Positions 25,221-33,442 of a stretch of 51,838 bases of DNA are shown here, piece by piece. The first letter of the stretch is position 1; the number at the start of each line of letters is the position of its first letter. The stretch is from Gemmatimonadota bacterium (GTDB lineage: Bacteria > Gemmatimonadota > Gemmatimonadetes > Longimicrobiales > Gaopeijiaceae), in assembly GCA_022561145.1 (NCBI GenBank), contig JADFRS010000006.1:1-51838 (forward strand), in the 5' to 3' direction. The notes beneath the pieces are model-generated. The model was given only the letters and a program-made list of their open reading frames with translations. It did not search any database and was not told where the DNA came from. Both the position numbers and the translations under genes were made by a program.

Positions 25221-26228
25221 GTGGACGACAGCGTTCGTGACATCACCATCCTCGGTGGAGGGCCCACCGGTCTCTTCGGCGCCTTCTATGCTGGCCTCAG
25301 AGGGCTGTCGACCCGAATCATCGACTCGCTTCCGGAGCTGGGTGGTCAACTGACGGCGCTCTATCCAGAGAAATACATCTATGATGTCGGGGGTATCCCC
25401 AAGATCCTGGCGAAGGATCTCGCGCGTGAGATGGTCGCCCAGGGCATGCAGTTCGATCCCGAGGTCGTGCTCGACGAAGAGATTGGGACGCTCGATCGGG
25501 ATGGCGAAGCGTTTCGCCTGGTGTGCCGAAAGGGTGAGTACCTGAGCCGTACGGTGGTGGTCGCCGGGGGCAAGGGCGCGTTCGAGCCCCGCCATCTGAC
25601 GTGTCCAGGTTACCAGGAGCTCATGGGCCGCGGGGTTGTGTATGCCGTGAAGGATCCCGAGGAGTACAGGGACAAACGCGTGCTGATCGTGGGTGGTGGG
25701 GACTCGGCGCTCGATTGGGCCCTGATCCTCAAGGACGTGGCCGCCCAGCTCACCATGGTGCACCGTCGTGACGGTTTCCGTGCGCACGAGACGTCAGTGG
25801 ATCAACTTCACGCTGCGAGCGAGGCCGGCGAGCTGGACCTGCGCACCTTCCACGAAGTGATCGAGGTCCATGGGACGGACCACGTGGACGGAGCGACGAT
25901 CTGCGACACGCGTTCGAAGAAGGCGCAGCGTTTGGAGGTGGATGCCCTGTTGTGCTTCCTCGGCTTCAAGCCCGATCTCGGCTCGATCAAGAGTTGGGGG
26001 CTCGAGCTGGACAAGAACCGCATCGTGGTGAACCAGCTCATGGAAACGAACATCCCGGGCGTTTACGCCGCGGGGGACATCGTGAGTTACGAGGGCAAGC
26101 TCGACCTGATCGCCACGGGCTATGCAGAGGCCGCCATCGCGGTCAACAACGCGGTACATCGGATGAATCCCAAGGCCAGAGTGGAACCCGGGCATTCCAC
26201 CAACCTGGCGATTTTCAAGGACAAGTAG
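25221..26228 (+). CDS. Ferredoxin-NADP reductase, thioredoxin-reductase-like type
   Basis: The 335-residue flavoprotein starts at GTG 25221. It has the FAD Rossmann motif ILGGGPTGLFGAFYA and a second NADP motif VLIVGGGDSALDWA, but no CxxC redox centre, which separates TrxR-like FNR (YumC type) from true thioredoxin reductase. It would pass electrons between NADPH and ferredoxin and could serve iron-sulfur proteins such as the Rieske-glutamate synthase fusion; that link is speculative. It is followed after 69 bases by a true TrxB. Confidence 0.85.
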   Translation: MDDSVRDITILGGGPTGLFGAFYAGLRGLSTRIIDSLPELGGQLTALYPEKYIYDVGGIPKILAKDLAREMVAQGMQFDPEVVLDEEIGTLDRDGEAFRLVCRKGEYLSRTVVVAGGKGAFEPRHLTCPGYQELMGRGVVYAVKDPEEYRDKRVLIVGGGDSALDWALILKDVAAQLTMVHRRDGFRAHETSVDQLHAASEAGELDLRTFHEVIEVHGTDHVDGATICDTRSKKAQRLEVDALLCFLGFKPDLGSIKSWGLELDKNRIVVNQLMETNIPGVYAAGDIVSYEGKLDLIATGYAEAAIAVNNAVHRMNPKARVEPGHSTNLAIFKDK

Positions 26229-26297
26229 TGGATTCCGGGAACCCCGACGTATTGGGTGGCGGATGAGAAAACACACTCCCAGCGGGAGAGCAGGGAC

Positions 26298-27305
26298 ATG
26301 TCGGAGCGACAGCACGAAAAAATGATCATCATCGGGTCGGGGCCTGCAGCGTGGACCGCGGCAGTCTATGCCGCGAGGGCGCAGCTGGAGCCGCTCGTGT
26401 ACGAGGGAGAAGGGAGCAGGACGATGATTCCCGGCGGACAGCTCATGTTCACCACGGAGGTGGAGAACTACCCGGGCTTTCCAGAAGGGGTGAACGGTAT
26501 CAACATGATGGCGGCCTTCAAGGAACAGGCCGTGCGGTTCGATACTCGTGTGGTGACCGAAGACATCGTCGAGGTGGACTTCTCGGTAAGGCCGCTTCGC
26601 CTCATCTCCTCGCGCGGGACGGAACTCGAGGCCGACACCGTGATCATCGCCACCGGGGCCAACGCGCGTTGGATCGGCTTGCCCAATGAGGAGCGGCTGG
26701 CTCAGTCGGGCGGCGGCGTCTCGGCGTGCGCGGTATGCGATGGTGCGCTTCCGCACTTCCGCGACCAGGTCGTCGCGGTGGTGGGCGGTGGCGACAGCGC
26801 TATGGAAGACGCCATCTACATGGCCAAGTTCGCGCGTGAGGTGGTCGTAATCCACCGACGCGACGAGCTACGCGCCTCGAAGATCATGCAGGACCGGGCG
26901 ATGGCCAACGACAAGATCCGTTTCCAGTGGAACTCGGTCGTCACGGATGTCCGGGGCGGCGACGTGATCACGGGCCTCGAGCTTCGGGACACCGTCACGG
27001 GCGAGGAGAGCGAGCTCGAAGTCGGTGGGCTCTTCGTAGCCATCGGGCATACGCCCAATACGGACTTCCTCGGGGGACGTGTCGCGCTCAAGCCCAACGG
27101 GTACATCGAGACCCCGACGGCTTGGCGCACGGCCACCTCGGTACCCGGCGTCTTCGCAGCCGGCGATGCCATGGACGATTTCTACAAGCAGGCGGTGACG
27201 GCGGCCGGAACGGGGTGCATGGCGGCGCTCGATGCTGAGCGTTGGCTCGCTCACGGCGGTGTGGAGGCCCTCGAGGGCGAGAAGGTCACGGCCGAGAGCG
27301 AGTAG
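26298..27305 (+). CDS. trxB: Thioredoxin reductase
   Basis: The 335-residue NADPH flavoenzyme reduces thioredoxin. The active-site is CAVC at Cys144 and Cys147, where the usual sequence is CATC. FAD (GSGPAAWTAAVYAAR) and NADPH (VGGGDSAMEDA) motifs are intact. The ATG at 26298 follows AGCAGGGAC and is preferred to a GTG-type upstream extension at 26256. With the FNR gene just before it, the pair looks like a duplicated reductase locus. Confidence 0.93.
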   Translation: MSERQHEKMIIIGSGPAAWTAAVYAARAQLEPLVYEGEGSRTMIPGGQLMFTTEVENYPGFPEGVNGINMMAAFKEQAVRFDTRVVTEDIVEVDFSVRPLRLISSRGTELEADTVIIATGANARWIGLPNEERLAQSGGGVSACAVCDGALPHFRDQVVAVVGGGDSAMEDAIYMAKFAREVVVIHRRDELRASKIMQDRAMANDKIRFQWNSVVTDVRGGDVITGLELRDTVTGEESELEVGGLFVAIGHTPNTDFLGGRVALKPNGYIETPTAWRTATSVPGVFAAGDAMDDFYKQAVTAAGTGCMAALDAERWLAHGGVEALEGEKVTAESE

Positions 27306-27315
27306 TCCTCTGCCG

Positions 27316-28038
27316 TTACCGGCCCAGCGATCGCCCGCCGTCCACGACGATCGTTTGGCCTGTGATGTAGGGTGAAGAAGCCAAGAAAAGTACGGTCCTC
27401 ACTACGTCATCCGGCGAACCCGCCGTCTTCAAGGCTGTTGAGGCGATCTCGGAGGCCAGTTCCTCTTCGGAGAGGGCCTCCGGCGCAAGGACGAGCCCAG
27501 GTGCGATAGCATTCACTCGGACATCGGGCGCCAAGGCTTTGGCCTGGATTCGGGTGAGGTGTATCAGGGCCGCCTTGGACACAGAGTGGTGGGCGTAGTG
27601 CACCCAGGGCTCCAGCCCCATATGGTCCGCGATGTTCACGACGACCCCACGCGCCACGCGCAGTAGGTTTGCGCACTCGCGCACTACGAGATGGGAACCC
27701 TTGAGGTTAACCTCCATCACCCGGTCCCATTCGTCCGAATCGATGTCCAGCAGCGATGTCGCGTGGAAGCTCGATGCGCTGTGGACGAGAAGGTCGAGTC
27801 GGTCGAAACGGCTCCGGACGGCCTCGCCGATGCGCGCGACATCGCCAGGGTCGGAAACGTCGCCCTGGACCGTGTGCACCTTGCGTCCCTGGGCCTCGGC
27901 CAGCGCGGCCAGTTCCCTGGCGGGACCTTCTGACGTGTGGTAGTTCACGACGACGTCGTAGCCCGCGTCCACGAGGCCGAGGGTGATGGCCCGTCCAACA
28001 CGGACGGCGCCTCCTGTAACGAGGGCGACCGAAGGCAT
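27316..28038 (-). CDS. Pteridine-reductase-like SDR with His in place of catalytic Tyr
   Basis: The 240-residue Rossmann protein has TGGAVRVGRAI, the pteridine-reductase form of the NADP motif, and Asp138 in NIADHM where ordinary SDRs have Ser, again as in PTR1. The catalytic Tyr four residues before Lys155 is His151 (HHSVSK); a Tyr lies at 148. This suggests either altered chemistry or a binding role. If active it would reduce a dihydropterin or folate. It ends 11 bases from convergent trxB. The assignment as PTR-like is by motif only. Confidence 0.75.
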   Translation of the reverse strand: MPSVALVTGGAVRVGRAITLGLVDAGYDVVVNYHTSEGPARELAALAEAQGRKVHTVQGDVSDPGDVARIGEAVRSRFDRLDLLVHSASSFHATSLLDIDSDEWDRVMEVNLKGSHLVVRECANLLRVARGVVVNIADHMGLEPWVHYAHHSVSKAALIHLTRIQAKALAPDVRVNAIAPGLVLAPEALSEEELASEIASTALKTAGSPDDVVRTVLFLASSPYITGQTIVVDGGRSLGR

Positions 28039-28118
28039 GGGGCGAACCTAAGCAGGCCCTGGCGAGTCGCAAGGGACCGTAAGCGATGATTGACTCAGCA
28101 AGCGAGGGGGGGGCACCG

Positions 28119-28841
28119 ATGGACGGAATTGCGGGGAGGGCCTGCGTCGTGACGGGGAGCACCAAGGGCATCGGGCTGTCCGTGGCGACCTCGTTGGCGG
28201 AGGCCGGTGCCGACGTTGTGATCAGCGCGCGGTCGGCTCGCGACGTAGAGCGCGTGGCTGCGGACCTCGATGCCAAGAGTGCCGGACGCGTGGTCGGAAT
28301 CACGTGCGATGTGAGCCGGGTCGAGGACTGTCAGGAGCTGTTAGGTGGCGCGGTCGAGGAGCTCGGGAGGCTGGACGTGCTCATCAACAACGCCGGGGTA
28401 GGGATCTACGCGCCGATCACGGAACTCACCGTAGAGGATTGGCAGCGGCAGGTCGATACGAACCTGGGCGGCGTATTCTACTGCTCTAAGGCCGCCGTGC
28501 CGCATCTGATGGAGAGCGACGACGGCTGGATCGTGAACGTCGGCTCACTGGCCTGCCGAAATCCGTTTGCTGGAGGCACGGGCTACAACGCGAGCAAGTT
28601 TGGCCTGTTGGGCCTGTCCGAGGCCATGATGCTGGACCTGCGTCACCATGGTATCCGCGTCGCGACGGTTATGCCGGGTAGCGTCAACACAGACTTCGGT
28701 GGCAGTCCAGCATCGCCGGAATCGGCCTGGAAGCTGAGGCCGGAGGACGTTGCGTCCGCGGTGTTGCACCTGCTCGGCTACGGCGGAAACGCGCTGGTGA
28801 GCCGGATCGAGATGCGGCCGAGCCAGCCCCCTAAGGGCTAG
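28119..28841 (+). CDS. Short-chain dehydrogenase/reductase
   Basis: A 240-residue classical SDR starts at ATG 28119, placed after a G-rich ribosome site. It has TGSTKGIGLSVA, NNAG (LINNAGVG), Ser in NVGSLA and the Tyr-x3-Lys pair in GYNASKFGL. An upstream ATG at 28086 adds eleven residues. The substrate is unknown. It is divergent from the pteridine-reductase-like SDR, 80 bases apart. Confidence 0.85.
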   Translation: MDGIAGRACVVTGSTKGIGLSVATSLAEAGADVVISARSARDVERVAADLDAKSAGRVVGITCDVSRVEDCQELLGGAVEELGRLDVLINNAGVGIYAPITELTVEDWQRQVDTNLGGVFYCSKAAVPHLMESDDGWIVNVGSLACRNPFAGGTGYNASKFGLLGLSEAMMLDLRHHGIRVATVMPGSVNTDFGGSPASPESAWKLRPEDVASAVLHLLGYGGNALVSRIEMRPSQPPKG

Positions 28842-28975
28842 GTGGGGTTGGGCGGGCCCTCCACCGTTCCAGCGTGCCTGGACCCCGACACACCGTTTCG
28901 TATGTTCCCTCCGTGGGGGTCTTCCCGGACCTCCGGTACGGCGAGCACATTCCACCCCGTGTGAGGCACGCACAT

Positions 28976-30370
28976 ATGTCCAGCGGTTACCGGATCGAGA
29001 AAGACTCCCTGGGTGAGGTGAAAGTCCCGGAGAACGCACTTTACGGAGCCCAAACTCAGCGGGCGTTCGAGAACTTCCCCGTCAGTGGCCAGCGTTTTGG
29101 TCGTCGCTTCATTCAAGCGCTCGGGTTGATCAAGAAGGCGGCCGCGCTGACCAACGCGGAGCTAGGCACGTTGAACCCGACCGTCGCCGGCGCGATCGCC
29201 GAGGCCGCCGAGGAGGTTGCCGCCGGCACCTGGGACGACGAGTTCGTTCTGGACATCTACCAGACGGGGTCCGGCACCTCGACGAACATGAATGCCAACG
29301 AGGTCATTGCGCGACGGGCCACGCAGATTATCGCCGGGGATGCCCAGGTGGTGCATCCCAACGATCACGTTAATTTCGGGCAATCCTCCAACGATGTGAT
29401 CCCGACCGCGATCCACGTGGCCGCCAGGCTGGCGATCGAGAAGGAGCTGGTTCCCGCTCTCGAACATTTTGCCGGGGCCCTGTCCGAGAAAGCCAAAGCC
29501 TTCGATCATGTGATCAAGTCCGGCCGCACCCATCTCATGGACGCCACCCCGGTCCGGTTGGGACAGGAGTTTGGCGGTTACGCCCATCAGATGGTCAAGG
29601 GGATCGGCCGGGTCCAGCTCGCGTCTGATGAGCTCGCCGAGCTGGCGCTCGGGGGCACGGCCACCGGGACTGGAATCAACACCCACCCCGAGTTCGCCAG
29701 CCGAACCATTGCTCGAATCTCCGACGAGCTAGGCATTCCGTTCCGGGAGGCCGAGAACCATTTCGAAGCGCAGGCTTCCAGAGACGCCGCCGTGAGCGTG
29801 TCGGGAGCGCTGAACGTGGTGGCCACGAGTATGCTGAAGATCGCCGACGACATTCGCTGGATGGGAAGCGGTCCCACTTCGGGCATCTTCGAGATCGCTA
29901 TTCCCGCGGTGCAGCCCGGCAGCTCGATCATGCCGGGGAAGGTGAACCCCGTCATGGCTGAGGCCATGATGATGGTGGCATCCCGAGTGATGGGAAACCA
30001 CACCACGATCACGATCGCAGGCGGACGCGGCAACTTCGAGCTCAACGTCATGATGCCGGTGCTGGCGCACGCGCTTCAGGAGTCCATCACGCTTTTAGCC
30101 AACATCGCCAGGGTGTTTTCGGACCGATGTGTGGTAGGGATTGAGGTCAACGAGGAGAGGGCCAGGGAACTGCTCGAGCTCAATCCGTCCATCGCCACAG
30201 CGCTGACCCCGTACATCGGTTACGACGAGGCCTCGACGGTCGCGAAGGAAGCCGCCGAAAAAGGTATTTCGGTGCGCGAGGTGGTCGAGCGTCGAGAGTT
30301 GCTCGACGCGGCGCAGTTGGCCGACGCTTTGGACGTGCGTGCAATGACGGAGCCGGGCCTCCCCGAGTAG
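28976..30370 (+). CDS. fumC: Fumarate hydratase class II
   Basis: Interconverts fumarate and L-malate in the citric acid cycle. The 464-residue protein matches FumC length and carries GSSIMPGKVNP at residues 315-325, the superfamily signature. The active-site Ser lies in that flexible loop and the N-terminus reads KVPENALYGAQTQRAFENFP. The ATG at 28976 is chosen over an in-frame start 34 codons upstream, because homologues begin at this point. Confidence 0.96.
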   Translation: MSSGYRIEKDSLGEVKVPENALYGAQTQRAFENFPVSGQRFGRRFIQALGLIKKAAALTNAELGTLNPTVAGAIAEAAEEVAAGTWDDEFVLDIYQTGSGTSTNMNANEVIARRATQIIAGDAQVVHPNDHVNFGQSSNDVIPTAIHVAARLAIEKELVPALEHFAGALSEKAKAFDHVIKSGRTHLMDATPVRLGQEFGGYAHQMVKGIGRVQLASDELAELALGGTATGTGINTHPEFASRTIARISDELGIPFREAENHFEAQASRDAAVSVSGALNVVATSMLKIADDIRWMGSGPTSGIFEIAIPAVQPGSSIMPGKVNPVMAEAMMMVASRVMGNHTTITIAGGRGNFELNVMMPVLAHALQESITLLANIARVFSDRCVVGIEVNEERARELLELNPSIATALTPYIGYDEASTVAKEAAEKGISVREVVERRELLDAAQLADALDVRAMTEPGLPE

Positions 30371-30515
30371 AACAGGCTTCTGGGGAAGCCCGGCTCGCGC
30401 GGGCCCGAGGGGCCCGGCAACACCCCGACCTTCGTCCGCCGCGTACGACTACCCTTGCCTCGAGGGCTGTGGACGAGACTCCGATTTGGGTGCGCCGGGT
30501 ATGACCCCGTAAGAC

Positions 30516-30974
30516 TCAGTCTCCTCCGAGGTTGAGTTGCAGTTCTTTCTTCTGAAGCCGCTTCTCACTCACCGGTATCGGTACGCCTCCGTGTGGTAGG
30601 ACACGGGTGACCGTTCCTTCCAGATAGAGGGGATACGCCCACTTGTTTCCGTAGCGGATCACCTGGATCAGCTGGGGCTTATCCTGCCGCTTTGGCGGTT
30701 CCACAGGCTCGGTGATGTCTCGCCAGACGCGATCCACGAGCGTCATGCGTTCGGCGACGGAGTCGGCGTAAATCGCGATCTGTATCTTTTTGCGGTCGGT
30801 CTCGGTCATGGCCCGGGCAACGCGCCGATGACCAGGAAAGCTGTGCGACAGCAGGAACGACAGCGCCTCGCTCTCGGGCGCCGGCGCCACCGTCTTGGTG
30901 GGCAATCCAGGTGTCCGTACTCTCCTGCGATCGGTTATGTCCAGCCAGCCGTCTGCGTGAATGCGAGTTCTCAT
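30516..30974 (-). CDS. Hypothetical protein
   Basis: The 152-residue protein starts at ATG 30974 with GAGG five bases upstream. An in-frame GTG at 31046 is less well supported. It is basic and shows short strands (IQIAIYADSVAERM, GVPIPVSEKRL) with a conserved-looking RYGNKWAYPLY segment, but no family is recognised. Its base composition resembles its neighbours. Some of the N-terminal region could be untranslated if the true start is at the internal Met of MTETDRKK. Confidence 0.5.
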   Translation of the reverse strand: MRTRIHADGWLDITDRRRVRTPGLPTKTVAPAPESEALSFLLSHSFPGHRRVARAMTETDRKKIQIAIYADSVAERMTLVDRVWRDITEPVEPPKRQDKPQLIQVIRYGNKWAYPLYLEGTVTRVLPHGGVPIPVSEKRLQKKELQLNLGGD

Positions 30975-31233
30975 GGTGGCCTCGTCTCGGAATTCGGATG
31001 TTCCGTTCACGGGCAATTGAACAAGAGGTGTGCCTGAACCCGGCACATACTGGGACGGGAGAATGCGGTATGGCCTAAGCCTGTTAATAACAAATACTTA
31101 ACGCGTCACCCAGGCCAAGGATGAAGAGCATGACTTTGTTGTAAATGAGAGTACTTTCTGCCGTTGTGGGAAATATTTGCACACAGGGGAGCGTTGAGGT
31201 CAAGTAGCGGTCGGGTAGTGTCGATCCTTTGGG
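30975..31233. other. Intergenic region upstream of the small RNA
   Basis: These 259 bases plus the following RNA locus form a 548-base stretch without protein genes. It is AT-richer than average. I see no further RNA gene, repeat or promoter that I would defend, apart from the promoter noted at 31234. Confidence 0.5.
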
Positions 31234-31263
31234 TAGACACAGAGAGCGAGAGGCTCCTATATT
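31234..31263 (+). promoter_or_regulatory. Strong sigma70-type promoter for a plus-strand RNA
   Basis: TAGACA (31234-31239, five of six) and TATATT (31258-31263, five of six) are separated by 18 bases. Transcription would start at about 31270, a G just before the RNA fold. No open reading frame of any size follows, so the promoter is best explained by the non-coding RNA and its terminator. Confidence 0.65.
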
Positions 31264-31269
31264 CATTGT

Positions 31270-31461
31270 GGTGTGCTGGAGGGCTCCATTATTGAGCCAA
31301 CACCCGTGAAGCCGGGACTGACTCTCCGAGTGGACATCACGCCCTAGGGGGAAGGTGGAAGCACGGAGGAAGTTTCCATGAGTGTCCCTGGGCTTCAATA
31401 AAACCCCTCTGGCATACGATGGAGGCCGATGTCGAGTTGACGTCGGCCTCCTGTTTTTTTT
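31270..31461 (+). ncRNA. Structured small RNA of about 190 nt, 6S-like rod shape (candidate)
   Basis: The predicted transcript closes on itself. 31271-31283 pairs with 31405-31417 (13 pairs, three G-U). After an internal loop, 31291-31298 pairs with 31391-31399, with one bulge. 31314-31318 (GGGAC) then pairs with 31384-31388 (GTCCC). Promoter and terminator are both clear. Length, rod shape and internal loops recall 6S RNA, which binds RNA polymerase. The central bubble is asymmetric, so the family is uncertain and other regulatory RNAs are possible. A seven-codon ORF (ATG 31378) with an upstream GGAGG lies inside and may be chance. Confidence 0.6.
31421..31461 (+). terminator. Rho-independent terminator
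   Basis: A 13-pair stem (31421-31433 with 31439-31451, one U-G) with loop GAGTT is followed by TG and a run of eight T. It is the clearest intrinsic terminator in the window and faces plus-strand transcription. Confidence 0.92.
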
Positions 31462-31522
31462 AGAGGGCCGGTCGGTGGCGCTCAGCCGTTGAACCGAAGG
31501 GGAGTGGACATCTGGGGGCGCC

Positions 31523-33283
31523 TCATCGGAGCCATGGAACCACACCGCTGCGGGCGACGCCTCCCTTTGAAGATCTGGCTGTGACCTGGATGCTACCTGC
31601 CGAAGCTGTGGTCCGAACGACCCATGTCACCGTAGCCGCCCGAGCGGTGACGGACTTGAGGAATGGGTTCGAGCCTGCCAGATGAGCGATGGTCGTTCGC
31701 CCGCCCGGTTCCGGGTCGTCACCACCTTCAACGATCTCGCCACCCTCGACGGACAGCGTGAGCGTAGGGGGCGAGATCACCTGATCGGTGAAGCCGCTTT
31801 CCGGGCTCCCACGTCCAACGTGCCCCCTCTGCGTGAGGTGGGTCGGCAGGTAGCCGCTATTTCTCACCGTCGCAGTCACCCGGAGGAGACCGTCCCCGAG
31901 GGGTGTCACACTCGGTGTGTCGAGTTCGAGCCTGGGGGTCAGCCCGGCGAGGTAGAGGAACCAGGGCACTTGTTGCTGGAGTTCTCGCATCAGGAGTTCG
32001 TCCGGCGGATTCTGGCCCCAGAACTTCCGGTGCCAGCCGCCGATCTCCACCGGGCCGAAGGTGGGGTGCTCATAAGAAGTCCAGGGCGAGAAATATCTCC
32101 CACCGAATTCTGCGTCGTTATAAGCGTGCCAGTCCGATTCTTCGATCTCGCCGTTTCCGTCGGCGTCCGGGACCCACTGGTCCGGTGGGGGCGAGTACTC
32201 GGGCACCCAGCCGATCACTCCGTGATCCCAATACCCGAAACTGATCAGCGTCCCGTAGCGGTGGTTGGTGGGATGGGTGGAGCTTGGAATCACGTCGCGC
32301 CCGGTGCTCTCGGAGTAGAACTCGCCCAGATGTATGATCAGGCGCAGATCGGTCGTGTCGAAGAGTTCTGGGTTGGAGGCGGACGGCAGGCGGTAGACGA
32401 ACCCGCCCGACGTGTGGCCGTGCATGATGAAGTTGATGTTGCGGTGCTCGTTCACGAAGCGCGCCGTCGCGTACGTCTCGGGTTCCGAGAGCGGAAAGTC
32501 GCCTGCCCCGGGCTGTAGGTGGATCCGCTCCCAGTTCCGGGGAAAGTTGCGGTTCATGTCGAGGCCGCCGGTGCCGTCCTCGTTGAGCCGGCCGTCTCCG
32601 TCGTCATCCACTCCCTCGGAGACCAGTCGGTAGAATGGCCCGCTGCTTCCCGTCCCCCGCTCGACCATGACTCGTGAATCGGTCGGGCTCACTACGAAGC
32701 GCCCTTCCGGGTCTGGAATCCTCATGCGGGTGATCCACCCGTCACCGTCCAGGTCCTGGGCTGGATCCTCGTCGGCGGAGCCGTCCCCGTCGTCGTCCAC
32801 AGGACGGACAGAGCTTCTGAGTGACTGGTCCGTGTTGAGAACGAGATTGGATCCGTCGGGGTTGAACTTCGGCCTTATGTAGAAGGCCCTCGTATCCAAC
32901 AGTTCGGTGACCTGATCATCTTTTCCGTAATTCTCCAGGAGGTACCCAAGAGTATAGAGAGCGACTTCCGAACCGGTGAGCTCCGCGGCATGAATGCCTC
33001 CGTCCAGGTAGAATGCGGGCTTCTCCGACGCCGGTCCCGTGCGCTCGTTGGTCACCTCGATCATCATCAGGCTCACGCCTTCGAAGCTCTGCCCGATGGA
33101 ATACAACTCTGTGAGGCCGGGGTAGCGCCGAGCCAGGCTGGACATGATGTCGTGAACCTCTTCCCACCGGTGGTAGTGGTCGAAGTTGAGTTGCCCTCGA
33201 ACAGGCGTCGGAATGGCCGTCACAGCGGCAAGCGCGGCGACGCCCATGGTCGAGGCCAGCAGCGGGCGGATGGCCTGGCTCAT
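31523..33283 (-). CDS. Secreted M14 family zinc carboxypeptidase
   Basis: The 586-residue protein has a signal peptide (cleavage after TPVRGQ). Zinc ligands are in GGIHAAELTGSEV (His-x2-Glu) near residues 93-105 and a downstream His in NFIMHGHTSGG. Long acidic Asp-rich loops (DDDGDGSADEDPAQDLDGDG) may bind calcium. A C-terminal beta domain follows. The start at ATG 33283 has GGAGG upstream. It would hydrolyse C-terminal residues from peptides outside the cell or in the periplasm. Confidence 0.9.
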   Translation of the reverse strand: MSQAIRPLLASTMGVAALAAVTAIPTPVRGQLNFDHYHRWEEVHDIMSSLARRYPGLTELYSIGQSFEGVSLMMIEVTNERTGPASEKPAFYLDGGIHAAELTGSEVALYTLGYLLENYGKDDQVTELLDTRAFYIRPKFNPDGSNLVLNTDQSLRSSVRPVDDDGDGSADEDPAQDLDGDGWITRMRIPDPEGRFVVSPTDSRVMVERGTGSSGPFYRLVSEGVDDDGDGRLNEDGTGGLDMNRNFPRNWERIHLQPGAGDFPLSEPETYATARFVNEHRNINFIMHGHTSGGFVYRLPSASNPELFDTTDLRLIIHLGEFYSESTGRDVIPSSTHPTNHRYGTLISFGYWDHGVIGWVPEYSPPPDQWVPDADGNGEIEESDWHAYNDAEFGGRYFSPWTSYEHPTFGPVEIGGWHRKFWGQNPPDELLMRELQQQVPWFLYLAGLTPRLELDTPSVTPLGDGLLRVTATVRNSGYLPTHLTQRGHVGRGSPESGFTDQVISPPTLTLSVEGGEIVEGGDDPEPGGRTTIAHLAGSNPFLKSVTARAATVTWVVRTTASAGSIQVTARSSKGGVARSGVVPWLR

Positions 33284-33442
33284 TTACATCCTCCGGAGTC
33301 GTTGTACGTCGGCTGTTGGTTAGGCATCGTCATTATAGGAGATGCCACCATGTCTGGCACCGTGGTCCCGGGTTGCCAACCGCTTTGGAGCGCGGTAAGG
33401 ATTCCCCCGATTCTCGGAAAGCTCATCCATGGGAGGGGTTCG

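Noticed and set aside
30371-30430. Terminator after fumC
   Set aside because: GC-rich inverted repeats are present but no T-run follows, so it does not qualify as a rho-independent terminator.
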